A stretch of 64,000 nucleotides of DNA from Rickettsia endosymbiont of Lasioglossum villosulum (lineage in GTDB: Bacteria > Pseudomonadota > Alphaproteobacteria > Rickettsiales > Rickettsiaceae), in contig NZ_OZ032152.1 in the NCBI RefSeq assembly GCF_964026455.1, positions 1,448,139-1,512,138 on the forward strand. Direction: 5' to 3'. The translations under genes and the position numbers were made by a program. Below are positions 1 through 9,821 of the stretch, one piece after another (positions within the stretch are counted from its first letter, which is position 1; every line of letters begins with the position of its first letter). The notes beneath the pieces were generated by a model. The model was not told the origin of the DNA and searched no databases. It saw nothing but the letters and a program-made list of their open reading frames with translations.

Positions 1-485
1 GCTATAGCTCTATTATTAGGGTTATAATCTAAATTAGCGAATTGAGCTATATTCATATTATAAGTAATTTGATCAGCCCAAGCAGGTGAGTAAGGACGAT
101 AATTTTCAGCATAACCTATATCATTTTCTGCTTTTTTACCTCTATTGCTATATTTACTCACTATTTCTTCTTGTATAGATACTATATCTTCCGGAGAAGT
201 TTTATGCAGAACTAAATTAACAAAATTTTGATCCCACGGAGATAATTTACCATATTTATACTCATAAAATAATTTAAAATGTCTCTGCTGCGTATCTACA
301 GCTAATAATGGAGTATTATAATTAGGATCATTAGGATTTAACCAAGTAGAAACGTTTTGGTCGTATTTTTCTAAAGGGAATAACGTTAAAACTTCTTTGC
401 CTTGAGACAAATTTTTATTATTAATTGAATTACAGCTCATTAATAAGCAAGAGGCTACTATTGATAAAATAATATATTTTTGCAT
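1..485 (-). CDS. Lipoprotein, probable SH3b/NlpC-P60 (C40) family, 3' end cut by window edge
   Basis: About 161 N-terminal codons are visible, read leftward from an ATG at 485. The start MQKYIILSIVASCLLMSC is a lipoprotein signal with lipobox L-M-S-C and Cys18 as the lipidated residue, so the protein should be exported and anchored in a membrane. Downstream, PYSPAWADQ followed by NPNNRAIA resembles the N-terminal stabilising SH3b-type region of NlpC/P60 cell-wall peptidases, where the next motif would be an LRALPT-like strand. The catalytic Cys-His region would lie off the window, so the peptidase assignment is inference. It is divergent from the MFS gene at 684 and shares the 198-bp intergenic region with it. 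Confidence 0.55.
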   Translation of the reverse strand, partial: MQKYIILSIVASCLLMSCNSINNKNLSQGKEVLTLFPLEKYDQNVSTWLNPNDPNYNTPLLAVDTQQRHFKLFYEYKYGKLSPWDQNFVNLVLHKTSPEDIVSIQEEIVSKYSNRGKKAENDIGYAENYRPYSPAWADQITYNMNIAQFANLDYNPNNRAI

Positions 486-683
486 TAAGATTAACCAATA
501 AATAAAAGCTAAATAATAATTATCAGATTTATTAATGCAAGTAATATTTGAAAGCTACTTTTAATCATCTTTAAAGCATAATTATTATTTAATCTTTTTT
601 AAAACTCATCTAAGATATATTTTTACTTGAGAATATAAAATATTCACCTTATTATCCTGTTAATATTAATATAATAGTTTTAA

Positions 684-1931
684 ATGAAAAAAGTAGTAAT
701 ATCAGGCATGGTAGGCAATGCCTTAGAGTGGTATGATTATGCATTATATGCCCAATTTGCTTATATTATAGGTCAGCATTTTTTCCCTGATTCTGAAATG
801 CGTGATACTCTAACTTTTGCAGTATTTGCTGCAGGTTTTATAGTACGTCCTTTAGGAGGTATCATTTTTGGTAATATCGGTGATAGATTCGGTAGACGTA
901 TTGCTTTAGTAGTCAGCATTATAACTATGGCAGTGCCAACTGCTGGAATAGGTTTACTCCCAGGATATAAAACTATTGGGATTGCTGCACCTATTATTCT
1001 AACTATTATAAGACTAATTCAAGGATTTTCCTTAGGCGGTGAATTTAGCGGCTGTATTTCTTATATAGTTGAGCATGCTTCATTTGAGCAAAGAGGGCTT
1101 GCGGGTAGTGCCTCATTCGTTAGTATGTGCGGGGGCATGCTACTTGGGCTTATAACCGCTGCTGGTTTTTCGTATTTTATGCCGGCTGATATGTTATTTG
1201 AATGGGGATGGAGAATACCTTTTATTGCTGGATTATTCATTAGTTCGGTAGGTTTATATATTAGGAAGAATCTATCAGAAAGCCCTATATATAAGAAAGC
1301 TAAAGAGAGCGGTAGGCTAGCACGTTTTCCTCTACGGGAAACCTTAACAAAATACCCAAAAGAGCTAATCGTAGCACTTGGACTTTATATTACTGTAACT
1401 GCACCTTTTTATACTTCGACGGTTTTTATCGGCAATTTTATGCAAACTCTTGGATATACTAACCAACAAAGCGTTATTGTAAGTAGCGTAATATTAGTTG
1501 TTATGATGGTAGTGTTTCCAATATCGGCTTATATTTCAGATAGAGTAGGGCGTCGTCCTGTACTAATATGCGGTATTATTTTACTAATTCTATTAGTTTA
1601 TCCTATTTTCATTTGCCTTGGATCAATGAATTTTGCTTTAGCAATCATCTCACAAATATTATTTGCCGGAATTATTGCTGTTTATATGGGACCTATACCG
1701 ACAGTGCTAGTAGAAATATTCCCAACTAGCGTAAGGTTTACCGGTGTTGCACTTTCATATAACCTTGCTGCTGCTATATTTGGCGGTACTGCTCCGATGG
1801 TAGCAATGTTATTAATGAAAATGACCGGCGACAATTACGCAATCTCATATTATTTAATTGCACTTGCTTTAGTATCCTCTATAATCCTGAGATTTTATAA
1901 AGAGACATATAAAAAGAATTTGGTGAATTAA
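684..1931 (+). CDS. MFS transporter, metabolite:H+ symporter (ProP-like) family
   Basis: A 415-residue inner-membrane carrier with about 12 predicted membrane segments. It opens with [14 protein letters not shown], the family signature of the ProP/KgtP/ShiA metabolite:H+ symporters, and has the loop 2-3 motif [10 protein letters not shown] and the repeated half motif [10 protein letters not shown]. The length is slightly shorter than E. coli ProP, which has a C-terminal coiled coil that is absent here. Rickettsia encode many paralogues of this family, and this window holds two more (18340-19581 and 44630-45874). The substrate cannot be told from sequence; osmolyte or organic-acid import from the host cytosol is plausible. 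queH begins one base after its stop, so the two are probably co-transcribed. Confidence 0.9.
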   Translation: MKKVVISGMVGNALEWYDYALYAQFAYIIGQHFFPDSEMRDTLTFAVFAAGFIVRPLGGIIFGNIGDRFGRRIALVVSIITMAVPTAGIGLLPGYKTIGIAAPIILTIIRLIQGFSLGGEFSGCISYIVEHASFEQRGLAGSASFVSMCGGMLLGLITAAGFSYFMPADMLFEWGWRIPFIAGLFISSVGLYIRKNLSESPIYKKAKESGRLARFPLRETLTKYPKELIVALGLYITVTAPFYTSTVFIGNFMQTLGYTNQQSVIVSSVILVVMMVVFPISAYISDRVGRRPVLICGIILLILLVYPIFICLGSMNFALAIISQILFAGIIAVYMGPIPTVLVEIFPTSVRFTGVALSYNLAAAIFGGTAPMVAMLLMKMTGDNYAISYYLIALALVSSIILRFYKETYKKNLVN

Positions 1932-1932
1932 T

Positions 1933-2562
1933 ATGAGTGAGGTTTTTGAAGTACCTGGCGGTGAAGAGAAAGTATTATTACATACTTGTTGTGGTCCTTG
2001 CGTTGGTCCTTTAATGGAAAAAATGATGAGTAGCGGTATTAATTTTACGCTATTTTTTTATAACCCTAATATTCATCCTAAGCAAGAATATGAATTGCGT
2101 AAGAATGAAAATATACGTTTTGCCGAAAAGCATAATATCGAATTTATTGATGCTGACTATGATCCGCAAAACTGGTTTAAACGTGCTAAAGGCTTAGAGT
2201 TTGAGCCAGAAAGAGGCAAACGCTGCTCTATGTGCTTTGATATGCGTTTTGAGCGTACGGCTTTATACGCTCATGAAAATGGGTTTAAAGTCATTAGTAG
2301 CTCGCTTGGTATTTCCAGATGGAAAGACATGAACCAGATTAATGAATCGGGAGTTAAAGCAGCATCACATTATGAGGGTATAACTTACTGGACTTATAAT
2401 TGGCGTAAAGACGGCGGAGCAAGTCGTATGTATGAAATTGCTAAAGAGGAGCATTTTTATAAGCAAGAATTTTGCGGCTGCACACCATCGCTTCGTGATA
2501 CTAATAAATGGCGAGTAGCTAACGGTCGCCCGAAGATCGAGATTGGTAAAGAGTATTATTAG
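1933..2562 (+). CDS. queH: Epoxyqueuosine reductase QueH (DUF208)
   Basis: A 209-residue cytosolic enzyme of the DUF208/QueH family, the non-orthologous replacement for QueG that reduces epoxyqueuosine to queuosine in tRNA. Visible family motifs are HTCCGPC (Cys19, Cys20, Cys23), [10 protein letters not shown] (Cys98, Cys101) and a C-terminal FCGCTPS. These cysteines bind the Fe-S cluster and metal in characterised QueH. The length is normal for the family. The start ATG lies one base after the stop of the upstream MFS gene, with no room for its own promoter, which implies an operon. Whether queuosine is made or a salvaged intermediate is used cannot be judged from this window. Confidence 0.92.
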   Translation: MSEVFEVPGGEEKVLLHTCCGPCVGPLMEKMMSSGINFTLFFYNPNIHPKQEYELRKNENIRFAEKHNIEFIDADYDPQNWFKRAKGLEFEPERGKRCSMCFDMRFERTALYAHENGFKVISSSLGISRWKDMNQINESGVKAASHYEGITYWTYNWRKDGGASRMYEIAKEEHFYKQEFCGCTPSLRDTNKWRVANGRPKIEIGKEYY

Positions 2563-2637
2563 GTGTCATTACGAAGATGGTTTGTTCCTTGGCATCCCAC
2601 AGATCGGCTTTGTTGCACGACTCGAAAAACGTCCATG

Positions 2638-2711
2638 TTGTCATACCGTGGCTTGACCACGGGGTAACAAGGGGAAATGATCCACGCAGGCAAACCACTA
2701 CGGTATGACAA
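2638..2711. repeat. RPE-like palindromic element
   Basis: Inverted arms TTGTCATACCGT (2638-2649) and ACGGTATGACAA (2700-2711) enclose about 50 bp, including a GGCTTGACCACGG core. It belongs to the 'GTCAT(A/C)CCGTGG' class seen repeatedly in this window. The 2563-3102 gap contains this element, the next one and no gene that I can support. Confidence 0.75.
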
Positions 2712-2892
2712 AGGAAACCGATTGACTTTTTTGTTTGAAGTAGTTAAAGCTATTTTGGGGTGTCGAAACCTTTTGTAGTATGGTGGATGCATCAGCCATA
2801 AAATGGTGCAATCCTTGTTGTTTGTATTTTTTATTATTTCTGGATCCCATGATCAAATCTATAATACCGGACTATCGGACAGTTTTTATTCT

Positions 2893-3010
2893 ATGTCATT
2901 CTTGCGGAAGCAGGAATCCAGCATAAAGCGAGATACTTAAGCTTTTAATTTTAAAAGCTTGCTGCTTTTATGTTTATTTTTCTAGATTCCTGCTTCTGCG
3001 GGAACGACAT
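2893..3010. repeat. RPE-like palindromic element (GCGGAAGCAGGAATC class)
   Basis: The left arm ATGTCATTCTTGCGGAAGCA... at 2893-2920 pairs with the right arm at 2985-3010, which reads GATTCCTGCTTCTGCGGGAA. The centre holds a second palindrome, AGCTTTTAATTTTAAAAGCT, at 2940-2959. This is a different arm class from most RPEs in the window. The transcript could fold into a long hairpin and act as a terminator after queH. Confidence 0.75.
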
Positions 3011-3102
3011 ATAAGGTCACCTATACCTGAATAAAATATAACATTTTTTTAAAACTAACTATCTGGCACTATAGACTTGGTTACGGGATGACGAGTAGAT
3101 AA

Positions 3103-3408
3103 TTATATATAGTAAGAGGTGAAACTGTCCCAAAATTCAGGTGTATTGCCTATATCAGAAACATGCACATTATCTTCTATATTTTGACTCGTACCAGCAA
3201 AATATTCGCAAATATTTTTTGCTAAAGGAGCTATTACCTCTAACGCATAATTAAAACCATATACAACTGTATTATAAAAACTATTACTACTTTTTACAGG
3301 TAATGTGTCTTCTATCATCGTAAAAATGTCTATACTTTCTAATAAATCTTCTATCATCATTAGTGGCTCTATACTTGTACTTGTAAAATTTTGTTCTTTA
3401 TTTTTCAT
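3103..3408 (-). CDS. Small hypothetical protein
   Basis: A 101-residue acidic protein without a recognised domain, signal peptide or membrane segment. An AAAGGA ribosome-binding sequence lies about six bases before the ATG, and the composition looks coding. It stands alone on the minus strand between RPE-filled DNA and truA. It is probably restricted to Rickettsia. It could be an intact small protein or the surviving N-terminus of a longer one. No function is proposed. Confidence 0.5.
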   Translation of the reverse strand: MKNKEQNFTSTSIEPLMMIEDLLESIDIFTMIEDTLPVKSSNSFYNTVVYGFNYALEVIAPLAKNICEYFAGTSQNIEDNVHVSDIGNTPEFWDSFTSYYI

Positions 3409-3507
3409 AAAAATTCCTTTAATATAAGTTAATTAATTATTAGTAAAGGCATTATACATAGTTTCAATGTTCATGTCAATATATATTATTAACAAATTAA
3501 TAACTAT

Positions 3508-4245
3508 TTAATAATCTGCTTTTATGAAATAAAGACCGCAAGCAGGGGCGGTAGGACCGGCAGCTTTTCTATCTGCTGCCTCTAAAACTTGCTGCATTTG
3601 TTCAGCTTGCCAAATATTTTTACCGACTAATACTAGGCTACCGACTATATTACGCACCATGTGATGTAAAAAAGAGGGGGCAGAAAAATATAATTTTATT
3701 TCCTCATTTTCCTTTATAATATCAAGATTTGTTAAGGTTTTGATGGGAGATTTTGATTGACAAGAGCTAGCTCTAAATGAAGTAAAGTTATGTTTACCTA
3801 AAAGATATAAGCTACTTTTTTGCATAGCTGAAATATCTAACGGCACACTAATCCACCAAACACGATCAAAATCAATTACTGATGGGTAGGGTCTATTAAG
3901 AATTCTATATACATAATGACGTGCTATTGCGGAAAAACGTGCATGGAAATTATTGTCTACCAATTCACAATTACACACTCCTACTATATATGGTCTTGTA
4001 AAATAATTAATGGCTCTGATAATTTTATAAGGTTCAAAATATTTTGAGAGATCAAAGTGTGCTATTTGACATATTGCATGAACTCCAGCATCAGTTCTAC
4101 CTGATCCGAATAATGTTACTTGCTCACCAGAAAATTTATAGATCGCTTCTTCTAATATCTGCTGTACCGACATTACTCCCGATTGTCTTTGCCAACCCGC
4201 AAGATTCGTGCCTAGATACTCAACACTAATTTTATATCGATACAT
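3508..4245 (-). CDS. truA: tRNA pseudouridine(38-40) synthase TruA
   Basis: A 245-residue cytosolic enzyme that isomerises uridines 38-40 in the tRNA anticodon arm. The catalytic motif [11 protein letters not shown] is at 48-57, with the nucleophile Asp52. Other TruA hallmarks are [16 protein letters not shown] and, near the C-terminus, [17 protein letters not shown]. The length is normal for the family. The gene ends 99 bases from the small hypothetical gene at 3408 and its upstream side abuts an RPE cluster, so it is probably expressed alone. Confidence 0.96.
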   Translation of the reverse strand: MYRYKISVEYLGTNLAGWQRQSGVMSVQQILEEAIYKFSGEQVTLFGSGRTDAGVHAICQIAHFDLSKYFEPYKIIRAINYFTRPYIVGVCNCELVDNNFHARFSAIARHYVYRILNRPYPSVIDFDRVWWISVPLDISAMQKSSLYLLGKHNFTSFRASSCQSKSPIKTLTNLDIIKENEEIKLYFSAPSFLHHMVRNIVGSLVLVGKNIWQAEQMQQVLEAADRKAAGPTAPACGLYFIKADY

Positions 4246-4295
4246 AGTTTTACAATTATCATGCGGTGGTGAGATCTACTCGTTGCATGGCTTCT

Positions 4296-4520
4296 ATGTC
4301 ATTCCCACAAAGTATTGCCCGCATGGATCAATTTCCCCTCTGTCATCCCGCGGCGGCGTTGCCCGCGTGGATCGAGAGTCGTCATTGCGAGGAGCGAAGC
4401 GACGTGGCAATCTCAGGAAATAATGATGAGATTGCTTCGTCAAAACTTACAGTTTTTCCTCGCAATGACGAGAAAATGATCTACGCAACAATGCCTCCCC
4501 ACGAAAGCGGGAATGACATA
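4296..4520. repeat. Nested RPE cluster between truA and rpoD
   Basis: An inner palindromic element (CGTCATTGCGAGG at 4380 to CCTCGCAATGACG at 4470) lies within an outer one. The outer arms are TATGTCATTCCC near 4296 and GGGAATGACATA near 4509-4520. A third GTCATCCCGCGG half-element begins at 4341. This accounts for nearly all of the 328-bp gap between truA and rpoD. The short open frames that run through it are products of the repeats, not genes. Confidence 0.75.
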
Positions 4521-4573
4521 CAGGACATTTTCCAAGCTATACAACAACCTAGCAACTAGATAACAGTTTAGAT

Positions 4574-6499
4574 TTAAGCCTCTAACAAATCAGAAGGGTT
4601 ACCATCACCACGTTTTCCACCGCTTCTAAAGCTATTAAGCTTTTTGGATCTGATAGGATGTTGTAACTTTCTTAAGGCTTTTGACTCAATTTGTCTTATA
4701 CGTTCTCTAGTTACTTTAAATTGCTGCCCTACTTCTTCAAGCGTATGATCAGTATTCATACCTATTCCAAAACGCATTCTAAGCACCCTTTCTTCACGAG
4801 GCGTAAGGGTTGCAAGCACTCTAGTTGTAACTTCACGTAAATTTGATTGAATTGCCGCATCAATCGGTGCTACTGCGTTTTTATCTTCAATAAAATCACC
4901 TAAATAACTATTATCATCACCATCCCCTACCGGATTTTCAAGGCTAATCGGCTCTTTAGCTATTTTCATAACTTTTCTTACCTTATCAATCGGCATAGAA
5001 AGTCTTGCTGCTATTTCTGCTGGAGTTGGTTCATAACCAAGCTCATTAAGCATTTGTCTTGAAGTTCTGATTATCTTATTAATTGTTTCGATCATATGCA
5101 CAGGAATACGTATAGTTCTTGCTTGATCGGCAATCGCTCTTGTTATTGCTTGTCTAATCCACCAAGTTGCATAAGTAGAAAATTTATAACCACGGCGATA
5201 TTCAAATTTATCAACCGCTTTCATAAGTCCTATGTTACCTTCTTGAATTAAGTCTAAGAATTGTAAGCCTCTATTAGCATATTTTTTAGCAATAGATATT
5301 ACTAAGCGTAAATTCGCCTCTATCATATCTTTTTTCGCTTGCAACGTTTGTCGCTCACTTTTTTGGATAGTATTTACTAACTTTTTAAAATCATTAACTA
5401 GAAGACCGGTATTAATCTCTATCGCTGATAATTCAGCAATCATCTGATCTATATAATCCGATTCTTTAGTGAGCAATTCTTTCCAACCAGCTTTCTTATT
5501 TTTCAGCATTTTTTCTTTCCATGCTGCATTAATTACGGCTCCTATATATTCATCTAAGAAGTTCTGACGAGTTATTCCGTATTTTTCAGCAAGCTTTAAG
5601 AAGGCTGTTTCTTTATTTATTAAATCACGATTTATCCCATACATTTCAGATAAAATTTCTTCTGTTCTTTTAGAATTAAAATGTATTTCTGAAACTTCGC
5701 TAATTAATAGTTCTAAATTATCATTATATTTTTTACTATTTTGTAATATTTTTGGATCAGCAGACTTTTCAAAAGATTTTTTAGTTTCAATTAATAATTC
5801 CTCACAAATAAAAGCGATTTTTTTCATCCGCTCTATAATATTAGGCAATATCTGTGTTTCTACTTTAGACATTGATAAGATATTTTCTTCATGATCGTGA
5901 TCGTGATCCTGCTCTTCTTCTTCATGATCACTATTATGATCGTCTTCACTTTCCGAATTCTCATCATCATGCATCATATTAGATTCTAGATCTATGAGAT
6001 CACGCAGTAACATATTATTCTCATTAACTAAATCCGCATACCACTTTCTAAACTTATCCATAGCAATAGGACTTCTACATAATGCAGCGATCAATGTTTT
6101 GCGACCTTCTTCAATTCTTTTTGCTATTTCAACTTCGTTTTCACGAGTAAGTAGATCAATCCCTCCCATATCTTTCAGGTAAAGCCTTACCGGATCATCG
6201 GTAGTACCTATATTTTCTTCCTCTGTTTCATCTTCAGGTTCATGATCAATATTGGTGGATATTTTAAAACCTTCTTCCATTCCCATGTCATCAATCTTAA
6301 TTGCGTCATCCTCGTTAGTATCTAAAATATCTACTTCCGCCTCGGAAAATCTAAACATAACTTTATCTATCTCTTCTACAGATGTCCCATCAGGAAGAGC
6401 TCTATTTATATCATTATAAGTAACCGAACCTTTTTTAGATTTAGCTTTTTTTAGTAAACTATCTATTTTATTTAGATTATTATTATCTGTATTTGTCAT
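4574..6499 (-). CDS. rpoD: RNA polymerase primary sigma factor (sigma-70)
   Basis: A 641-residue housekeeping sigma factor that directs core RNA polymerase to promoters. Region 1.2 is seen as [11 protein letters not shown] (about 102-112). A long non-conserved region follows, with an acidic stretch of alternating D, H and E (about 175-207). Region 2 ([37 protein letters not shown]) binds the -10 element. Region 4 contains [14 protein letters not shown] and [17 protein letters not shown], the helix-turn-helix for the -35 element. It follows dnaG on the same strand with a 72-bp gap, the usual dnaG-rpoD arrangement without rpsU. Confidence 0.97.
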   Translation of the reverse strand: MTNTDNNNLNKIDSLLKKAKSKKGSVTYNDINRALPDGTSVEEIDKVMFRFSEAEVDILDTNEDDAIKIDDMGMEEGFKISTNIDHEPEDETEEENIGTTDDPVRLYLKDMGGIDLLTRENEVEIAKRIEEGRKTLIAALCRSPIAMDKFRKWYADLVNENNMLLRDLIDLESNMMHDDENSESEDDHNSDHEEEEQDHDHDHEENILSMSKVETQILPNIIERMKKIAFICEELLIETKKSFEKSADPKILQNSKKYNDNLELLISEVSEIHFNSKRTEEILSEMYGINRDLINKETAFLKLAEKYGITRQNFLDEYIGAVINAAWKEKMLKNKKAGWKELLTKESDYIDQMIAELSAIEINTGLLVNDFKKLVNTIQKSERQTLQAKKDMIEANLRLVISIAKKYANRGLQFLDLIQEGNIGLMKAVDKFEYRRGYKFSTYATWWIRQAITRAIADQARTIRIPVHMIETINKIIRTSRQMLNELGYEPTPAEIAARLSMPIDKVRKVMKIAKEPISLENPVGDGDDNSYLGDFIEDKNAVAPIDAAIQSNLREVTTRVLATLTPREERVLRMRFGIGMNTDHTLEEVGQQFKVTRERIRQIESKALRKLQHPIRSKKLNSFRSGGKRGDGNPSDLLEA

Positions 6500-6571
6500 T
6501 AAATACCTATGGAATTAAGCTGATTAAGTTATAATAATATTTTATTGTGAAACCGCCATAAATCACGATTT

Positions 6572-8374
6572 CTACAGTTTGTTATTATCAATAATATGAT
6601 TAATAAAAGATTCATTTAAGTCTTGTAATTCACTTGCAATCTTTAAGATTTCTTTTTTATAAAACAAAACTTTCTCATAATCATCAATGTTAGTTATAAC
6701 ATATTCTTTTGTAATATGTGCATATTCTTGCTGTAAATTTAATAGATAATATCTTTTGTATAACCATTGCCATAATAAATCTAAGCGAACATTATCTTTA
6801 TTAAATGCTATATCTAAGAATAAGTTGTCTGCTTCTGATAATAATAAAAAAATATCAAAAAAGCTAGTTTTTTCCACAATTGCGGCAATTTCACCTGCCT
6901 CTACAGCATTATCAATAATCTCACTTAAGTACCAATTACGGAATTCTTCAAGTAGTTTATTACTAAAATTTAAATTTAATATAAATTCTTTAATTTCGAA
7001 TTCTTGTAATATTTGCGGGAATTTTATTAATAAAGCACAAAAAGCATGCTCTAATATTTCAAGCTCTGAATAACCGCTACTAAGAGGCAGCAAGTTTACA
7101 TTTTTAGCTACAGTCTTTTGCTGTTTTGTAACTAAATTTTGCCATATTTGATCTTTAAAAAACCTATAATAGCTAGCTCTTAAATTACTATCAGATATTT
7201 TACTGCAATAATCTTTTAAATTCTTTTCTAAATTAGCTTTATCTTCTGCTGTTTTAAAATTTTTACCAGCATATTCTATTTGCCAAATCATTTCCGATAA
7301 GCTTATCCTTGTATCTATAAGCTTTGTAAAAAAATCCGCACCATTTTTATTTACTGCATCATCAGGGTCTAGCCCGCTAAGTAGCCTAATAAAAGAAATT
7401 TTCTTTTCACTATTAATAAGCGGCAAAGCTAAATTAATTGTCCTAACGCTTGCCTTTATTCCAGCATTATCTCCATCAAGACATAATATAATTTCATCTC
7501 CTGCTCGCCATAATTTGTGCAAATGATTTTCAGTAACACTAGTGCCAAGGCTTGCTACTGCTTCACTAAATCCTGCTTGATGCAGAGAAATAACATCGAA
7601 ATAACCTTCTACTAAAATCGAGTAATTTTTTTTATAGCTACTGCTTATGGCTTTATGCTCACCATAAAGAGTTTCGCTTTTTTGGAATACTACAGTTTCC
7701 GGCGAATTCAAATATTTAGGTAGACCTTGCCCAATTACTCTACCCCCAAAGCCTACTATTTTATTGTAAATATTTCTGATAGGAATAGTTATGCGATTTG
7801 AAAATAAGCTATATATTTCGCCATCTTCTCTTTTTCCTATAAGACCTGCTTTTCCAAGTTGCACATTTGTTATATTTTTATCATGAAAAAATTTCTCAAA
7901 TTTGTTACCTCTAGGTGCAAAACCGATTGAAAATTCCTTTATTGTCTCATTAGTAATATTTCTTTCATTTAGATAGTTTAATATTTCAGGTGTTAATTGT
8001 GATTTAAAAAACTTATTGGCAAGTTCAAGAATATTTAAAATCTCGTCTGATTCTTCATAAAACTCTTTTTGCTTCTGGGTTAATTTTGGTATTTCTATAC
8101 CATAATCGGTAGCTAATTTTATAGCAGAATCGCTATAAGATAAACCGCTAACATTGGAGGTAAATTTTATAACGTCACCTGATGCCTTACAACCAAAACA
8201 ATAAAAAAATCTTTTACTATCACTAACTGTAAAAGATGGGGTTTTCTCTTGATGGAAAGGGCATAAACCTACATAATTACCGGATTTTCTAGTTAAAACT
8301 ACCTTTTGACGCACTACATCGGATATGTTAATACGATTTCTTAAAACTTCATAAAATTCCGGTGCAAGCTTCAT
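6572..8374 (-). CDS. dnaG: DNA primase
   Basis: A 600-residue primase that makes RNA primers for replication. The N-terminal CHC2 zinc finger is complete: Cys38, His41, Cys59, Cys62 around GLCPFHQEKTPSF and YCFGCKASGDV. The TOPRIM catalytic core shows LVEGYFDVISLHQAGF and ICLDGDNAGIKA, with the metal-binding acidic residues. A divergent C-terminal helicase-interaction domain follows. It starts three bases after the stop of the upstream dolichol-kinase-like gene and is followed by rpoD, so the three probably form one operon. Confidence 0.96.
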   Translation of the reverse strand: MKLAPEFYEVLRNRINISDVVRQKVVLTRKSGNYVGLCPFHQEKTPSFTVSDSKRFFYCFGCKASGDVIKFTSNVSGLSYSDSAIKLATDYGIEIPKLTQKQKEFYEESDEILNILELANKFFKSQLTPEILNYLNERNITNETIKEFSIGFAPRGNKFEKFFHDKNITNVQLGKAGLIGKREDGEIYSLFSNRITIPIRNIYNKIVGFGGRVIGQGLPKYLNSPETVVFQKSETLYGEHKAISSSYKKNYSILVEGYFDVISLHQAGFSEAVASLGTSVTENHLHKLWRAGDEIILCLDGDNAGIKASVRTINLALPLINSEKKISFIRLLSGLDPDDAVNKNGADFFTKLIDTRISLSEMIWQIEYAGKNFKTAEDKANLEKNLKDYCSKISDSNLRASYYRFFKDQIWQNLVTKQQKTVAKNVNLLPLSSGYSELEILEHAFCALLIKFPQILQEFEIKEFILNLNFSNKLLEEFRNWYLSEIIDNAVEAGEIAAIVEKTSFFDIFLLLSEADNLFLDIAFNKDNVRLDLLWQWLYKRYYLLNLQQEYAHITKEYVITNIDDYEKVLFYKKEILKIASELQDLNESFINHIIDNNKL

Positions 8375-8377
8375 GTT

Positions 8378-8992
8378 TTAAATAATATAAGAAAGGATAG
8401 CTGTAGAAAAACAATAAGTAAGCGGAATTGATAAATTATCATTAACTTTCAAATCCTTTGAATAAAATTCAATTGCTGTAGTTGCTATAGAACTTATAAT
8501 AATAATAATAAAACTAGTATTAAATCCTAAGTAAAAATACACTAATATACTTATAAAAATTGCGGATAGCAAGAATGCTGTAGAGCCTGCAAAAGACTTA
8601 CCATTATTTAAACTATTGCCTATTTTTGTACCAACAAGAGCTGCTAGACAGTCAGAAACAATTAAAATCAGCCAGGAACAAATTGCCAAATTTTTAGGAA
8701 AAAGAAGAGCTGTTAAGAAAAAACCAAGCATCATAAAGCTAGAGCCACTTAAGGCAAAAGAGCCATTACTTTCATCTGCTCTCATAATTTTTGTAAAAAA
8801 CTTAGTTACAAACTCACTAATTTTAATGCTACTATGACGTGATATATCTAAATACAAAGTCGCAGCAGTTACTATAAATAATAGTATAGTAATAGAGGTT
8901 CTTGAGATAAGTATATATATTAAAGGTAGTATTATAGCAGATAAATGAAAAGCTTTACGCTTTTTTTCAAAATCAAAATCTTCAATGTTCAT
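8378..8992 (-). CDS. Integral membrane CTP-transferase / dolichol (phytol) kinase-like protein
   Basis: A 204-residue protein with about six hydrophobic segments. The motif SDCLAALVGTKIG followed by GKSFAGSTAFLLSA matches the conserved region of the dolichol kinase/phytol kinase/phosphatidate cytidylyltransferase-like superfamily (an Asp, then a Gly-rich turn, then K-S-x-x-G-S). Family members use CTP or another NTP to phosphorylate a polyprenol or transfer a cytidylyl group at the membrane. The substrate here is unknown; polyprenol recycling is one possibility. It is first in the operon with dnaG (three-base gap) and is divergent from greA over a 102-bp region. Confidence 0.7.
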   Translation of the reverse strand: MNIEDFDFEKKRKAFHLSAIILPLIYILISRTSITILLFIVTAATLYLDISRHSSIKISEFVTKFFTKIMRADESNGSFALSGSSFMMLGFFLTALLFPKNLAICSWLILIVSDCLAALVGTKIGNSLNNGKSFAGSTAFLLSAIFISILVYFYLGFNTSFIIIIISSIATTAIEFYSKDLKVNDNLSIPLTYCFSTAILSYII

Positions 8993-9094
8993 GAGGTTAA
9001 TAATTTATTTTTAGGTATACGAAAGATAATAAAGATGATATAATATCATACTAAAATTACCAATTTTACACAATAACAATATGATGGCAAAATG

Positions 9095-9580
9095 ATGGCA
9101 AAATTTCCTATCACTGACCAAGGCTTTGAAAAATTAGAACATGAGCTTAAGCATTTAAAACATGTAGAGCGTAAAAAAGTTAGCGAAGATATAGCAGAAG
9201 CACGAGCACATGGCGATTTATCCGAAAATGCTGAATATGAAGCTGCACGTGAAAAACAAGCATTCGTAGAAGCTCGTATTAAACATCTGGAAGATATAAC
9301 AGCAAGAGCAGAAATTATAAATGTTGCTAAATTGTCAGGTGATAGAATAAAATTTGGTGCTACTGTCGTGTTAATAGATGACGAAACTGAAGAAGAAGTT
9401 ATGTATCATATCGTTGGTGAATATGAAGCTGATATAACTAAGAAAAGAGTTTCTATTGCATCTCCTATAGCGAAAGCTTTAATTGGCAAATCAGTAGGTG
9501 ATATTGTGGAAGTTATGACCCCTGGCGGCGTTAAATCCTACGAAGTTGTAACAATAAAATATGAAGAATTAGTATTTTAA
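9095..9580 (+). CDS. greA: Transcription elongation factor GreA
   Basis: A 161-residue cytosolic factor that stimulates RNA polymerase to cleave backtracked transcripts. The N-terminal coiled coil carries the acidic tip motif RAHGDLSENAEYEAAREKQ, and the C-terminal FKBP-like domain ends VMTPGGVKSYEVV, all typical. I chose ATG 9095 (MAKFPITDQGF) because GreA proteins normally start MAK or similar; ATG 9092 would add one Met. An 11-bp tandem duplication lies at the start (see findings). No clear Shine-Dalgarno is visible. The factor is presumably needed for all transcription. Confidence 0.95.
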   Translation: MAKFPITDQGFEKLEHELKHLKHVERKKVSEDIAEARAHGDLSENAEYEAAREKQAFVEARIKHLEDITARAEIINVAKLSGDRIKFGATVVLIDDETEEEVMYHIVGEYEADITKKRVSIASPIAKALIGKSVGDIVEVMTPGGVKSYEVVTIKYEELVF

Positions 9581-9602
9581 TTGTTTTAGATATGTCTTAT
9601 TC

Positions 9603-9657
9603 TGGATCAGAAATTTGTCTAAGGTTATGCTTACGAAAAAAAGATTACTCTGATCCA
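9603..9657 (+). terminator. Possible hairpin after greA
   Basis: Nine-base perfect inverted arms TGGATCAGA (9603-9611) and TCTGATCCA (9649-9657) are separated by 37 bases, 23 bp after the greA stop. The loop is long and no T-run follows, so termination is only a possibility. Confidence 0.3.
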
Positions 9658-9766
9658 CCCAACAAATCTCATATCATATCAAAATTAAAATCTTTTTTTA
9701 AAGTAGCTATACATCCAAAATTACATTATTTTTCTTGCTATTGCTTTTTGGTTTGAATAGTATAAC

Positions 9767-9787
9767 TTGTGGTTGTTATAACCACAA
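9767..9787 (+). promoter_or_regulatory. Short palindrome upstream of the LRR gene, possible operator
   Basis: TTGTGGTT-GTTAT-AACCACAA is a perfect 8-bp inverted repeat 34 bp upstream of the LRR gene. A promoter-like pair TTGCTA (9735) and TAGTAT (9758), with 17-bp spacing, lies just before it. That would put the palindrome at the transcription start, a usual operator position. The promoter match is weak. Confidence 0.35.
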
Positions 9788-9821
9788 CTAATATACTATA
9801 AAAATAAAAAGGAAAATATAT

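Noticed and set aside
2559..2792. 77-residue minus-strand ORF after queH
   Set aside because: Overlaps the queH stop and consists mostly of RPE sequence.
4208..4559. Two overlapping plus-strand ORFs between truA and rpoD
   Set aside because: They run through the nested RPE cluster and carry RPE-type peptides (HCEERSDVAIS); no ribosome-binding site or known domain.
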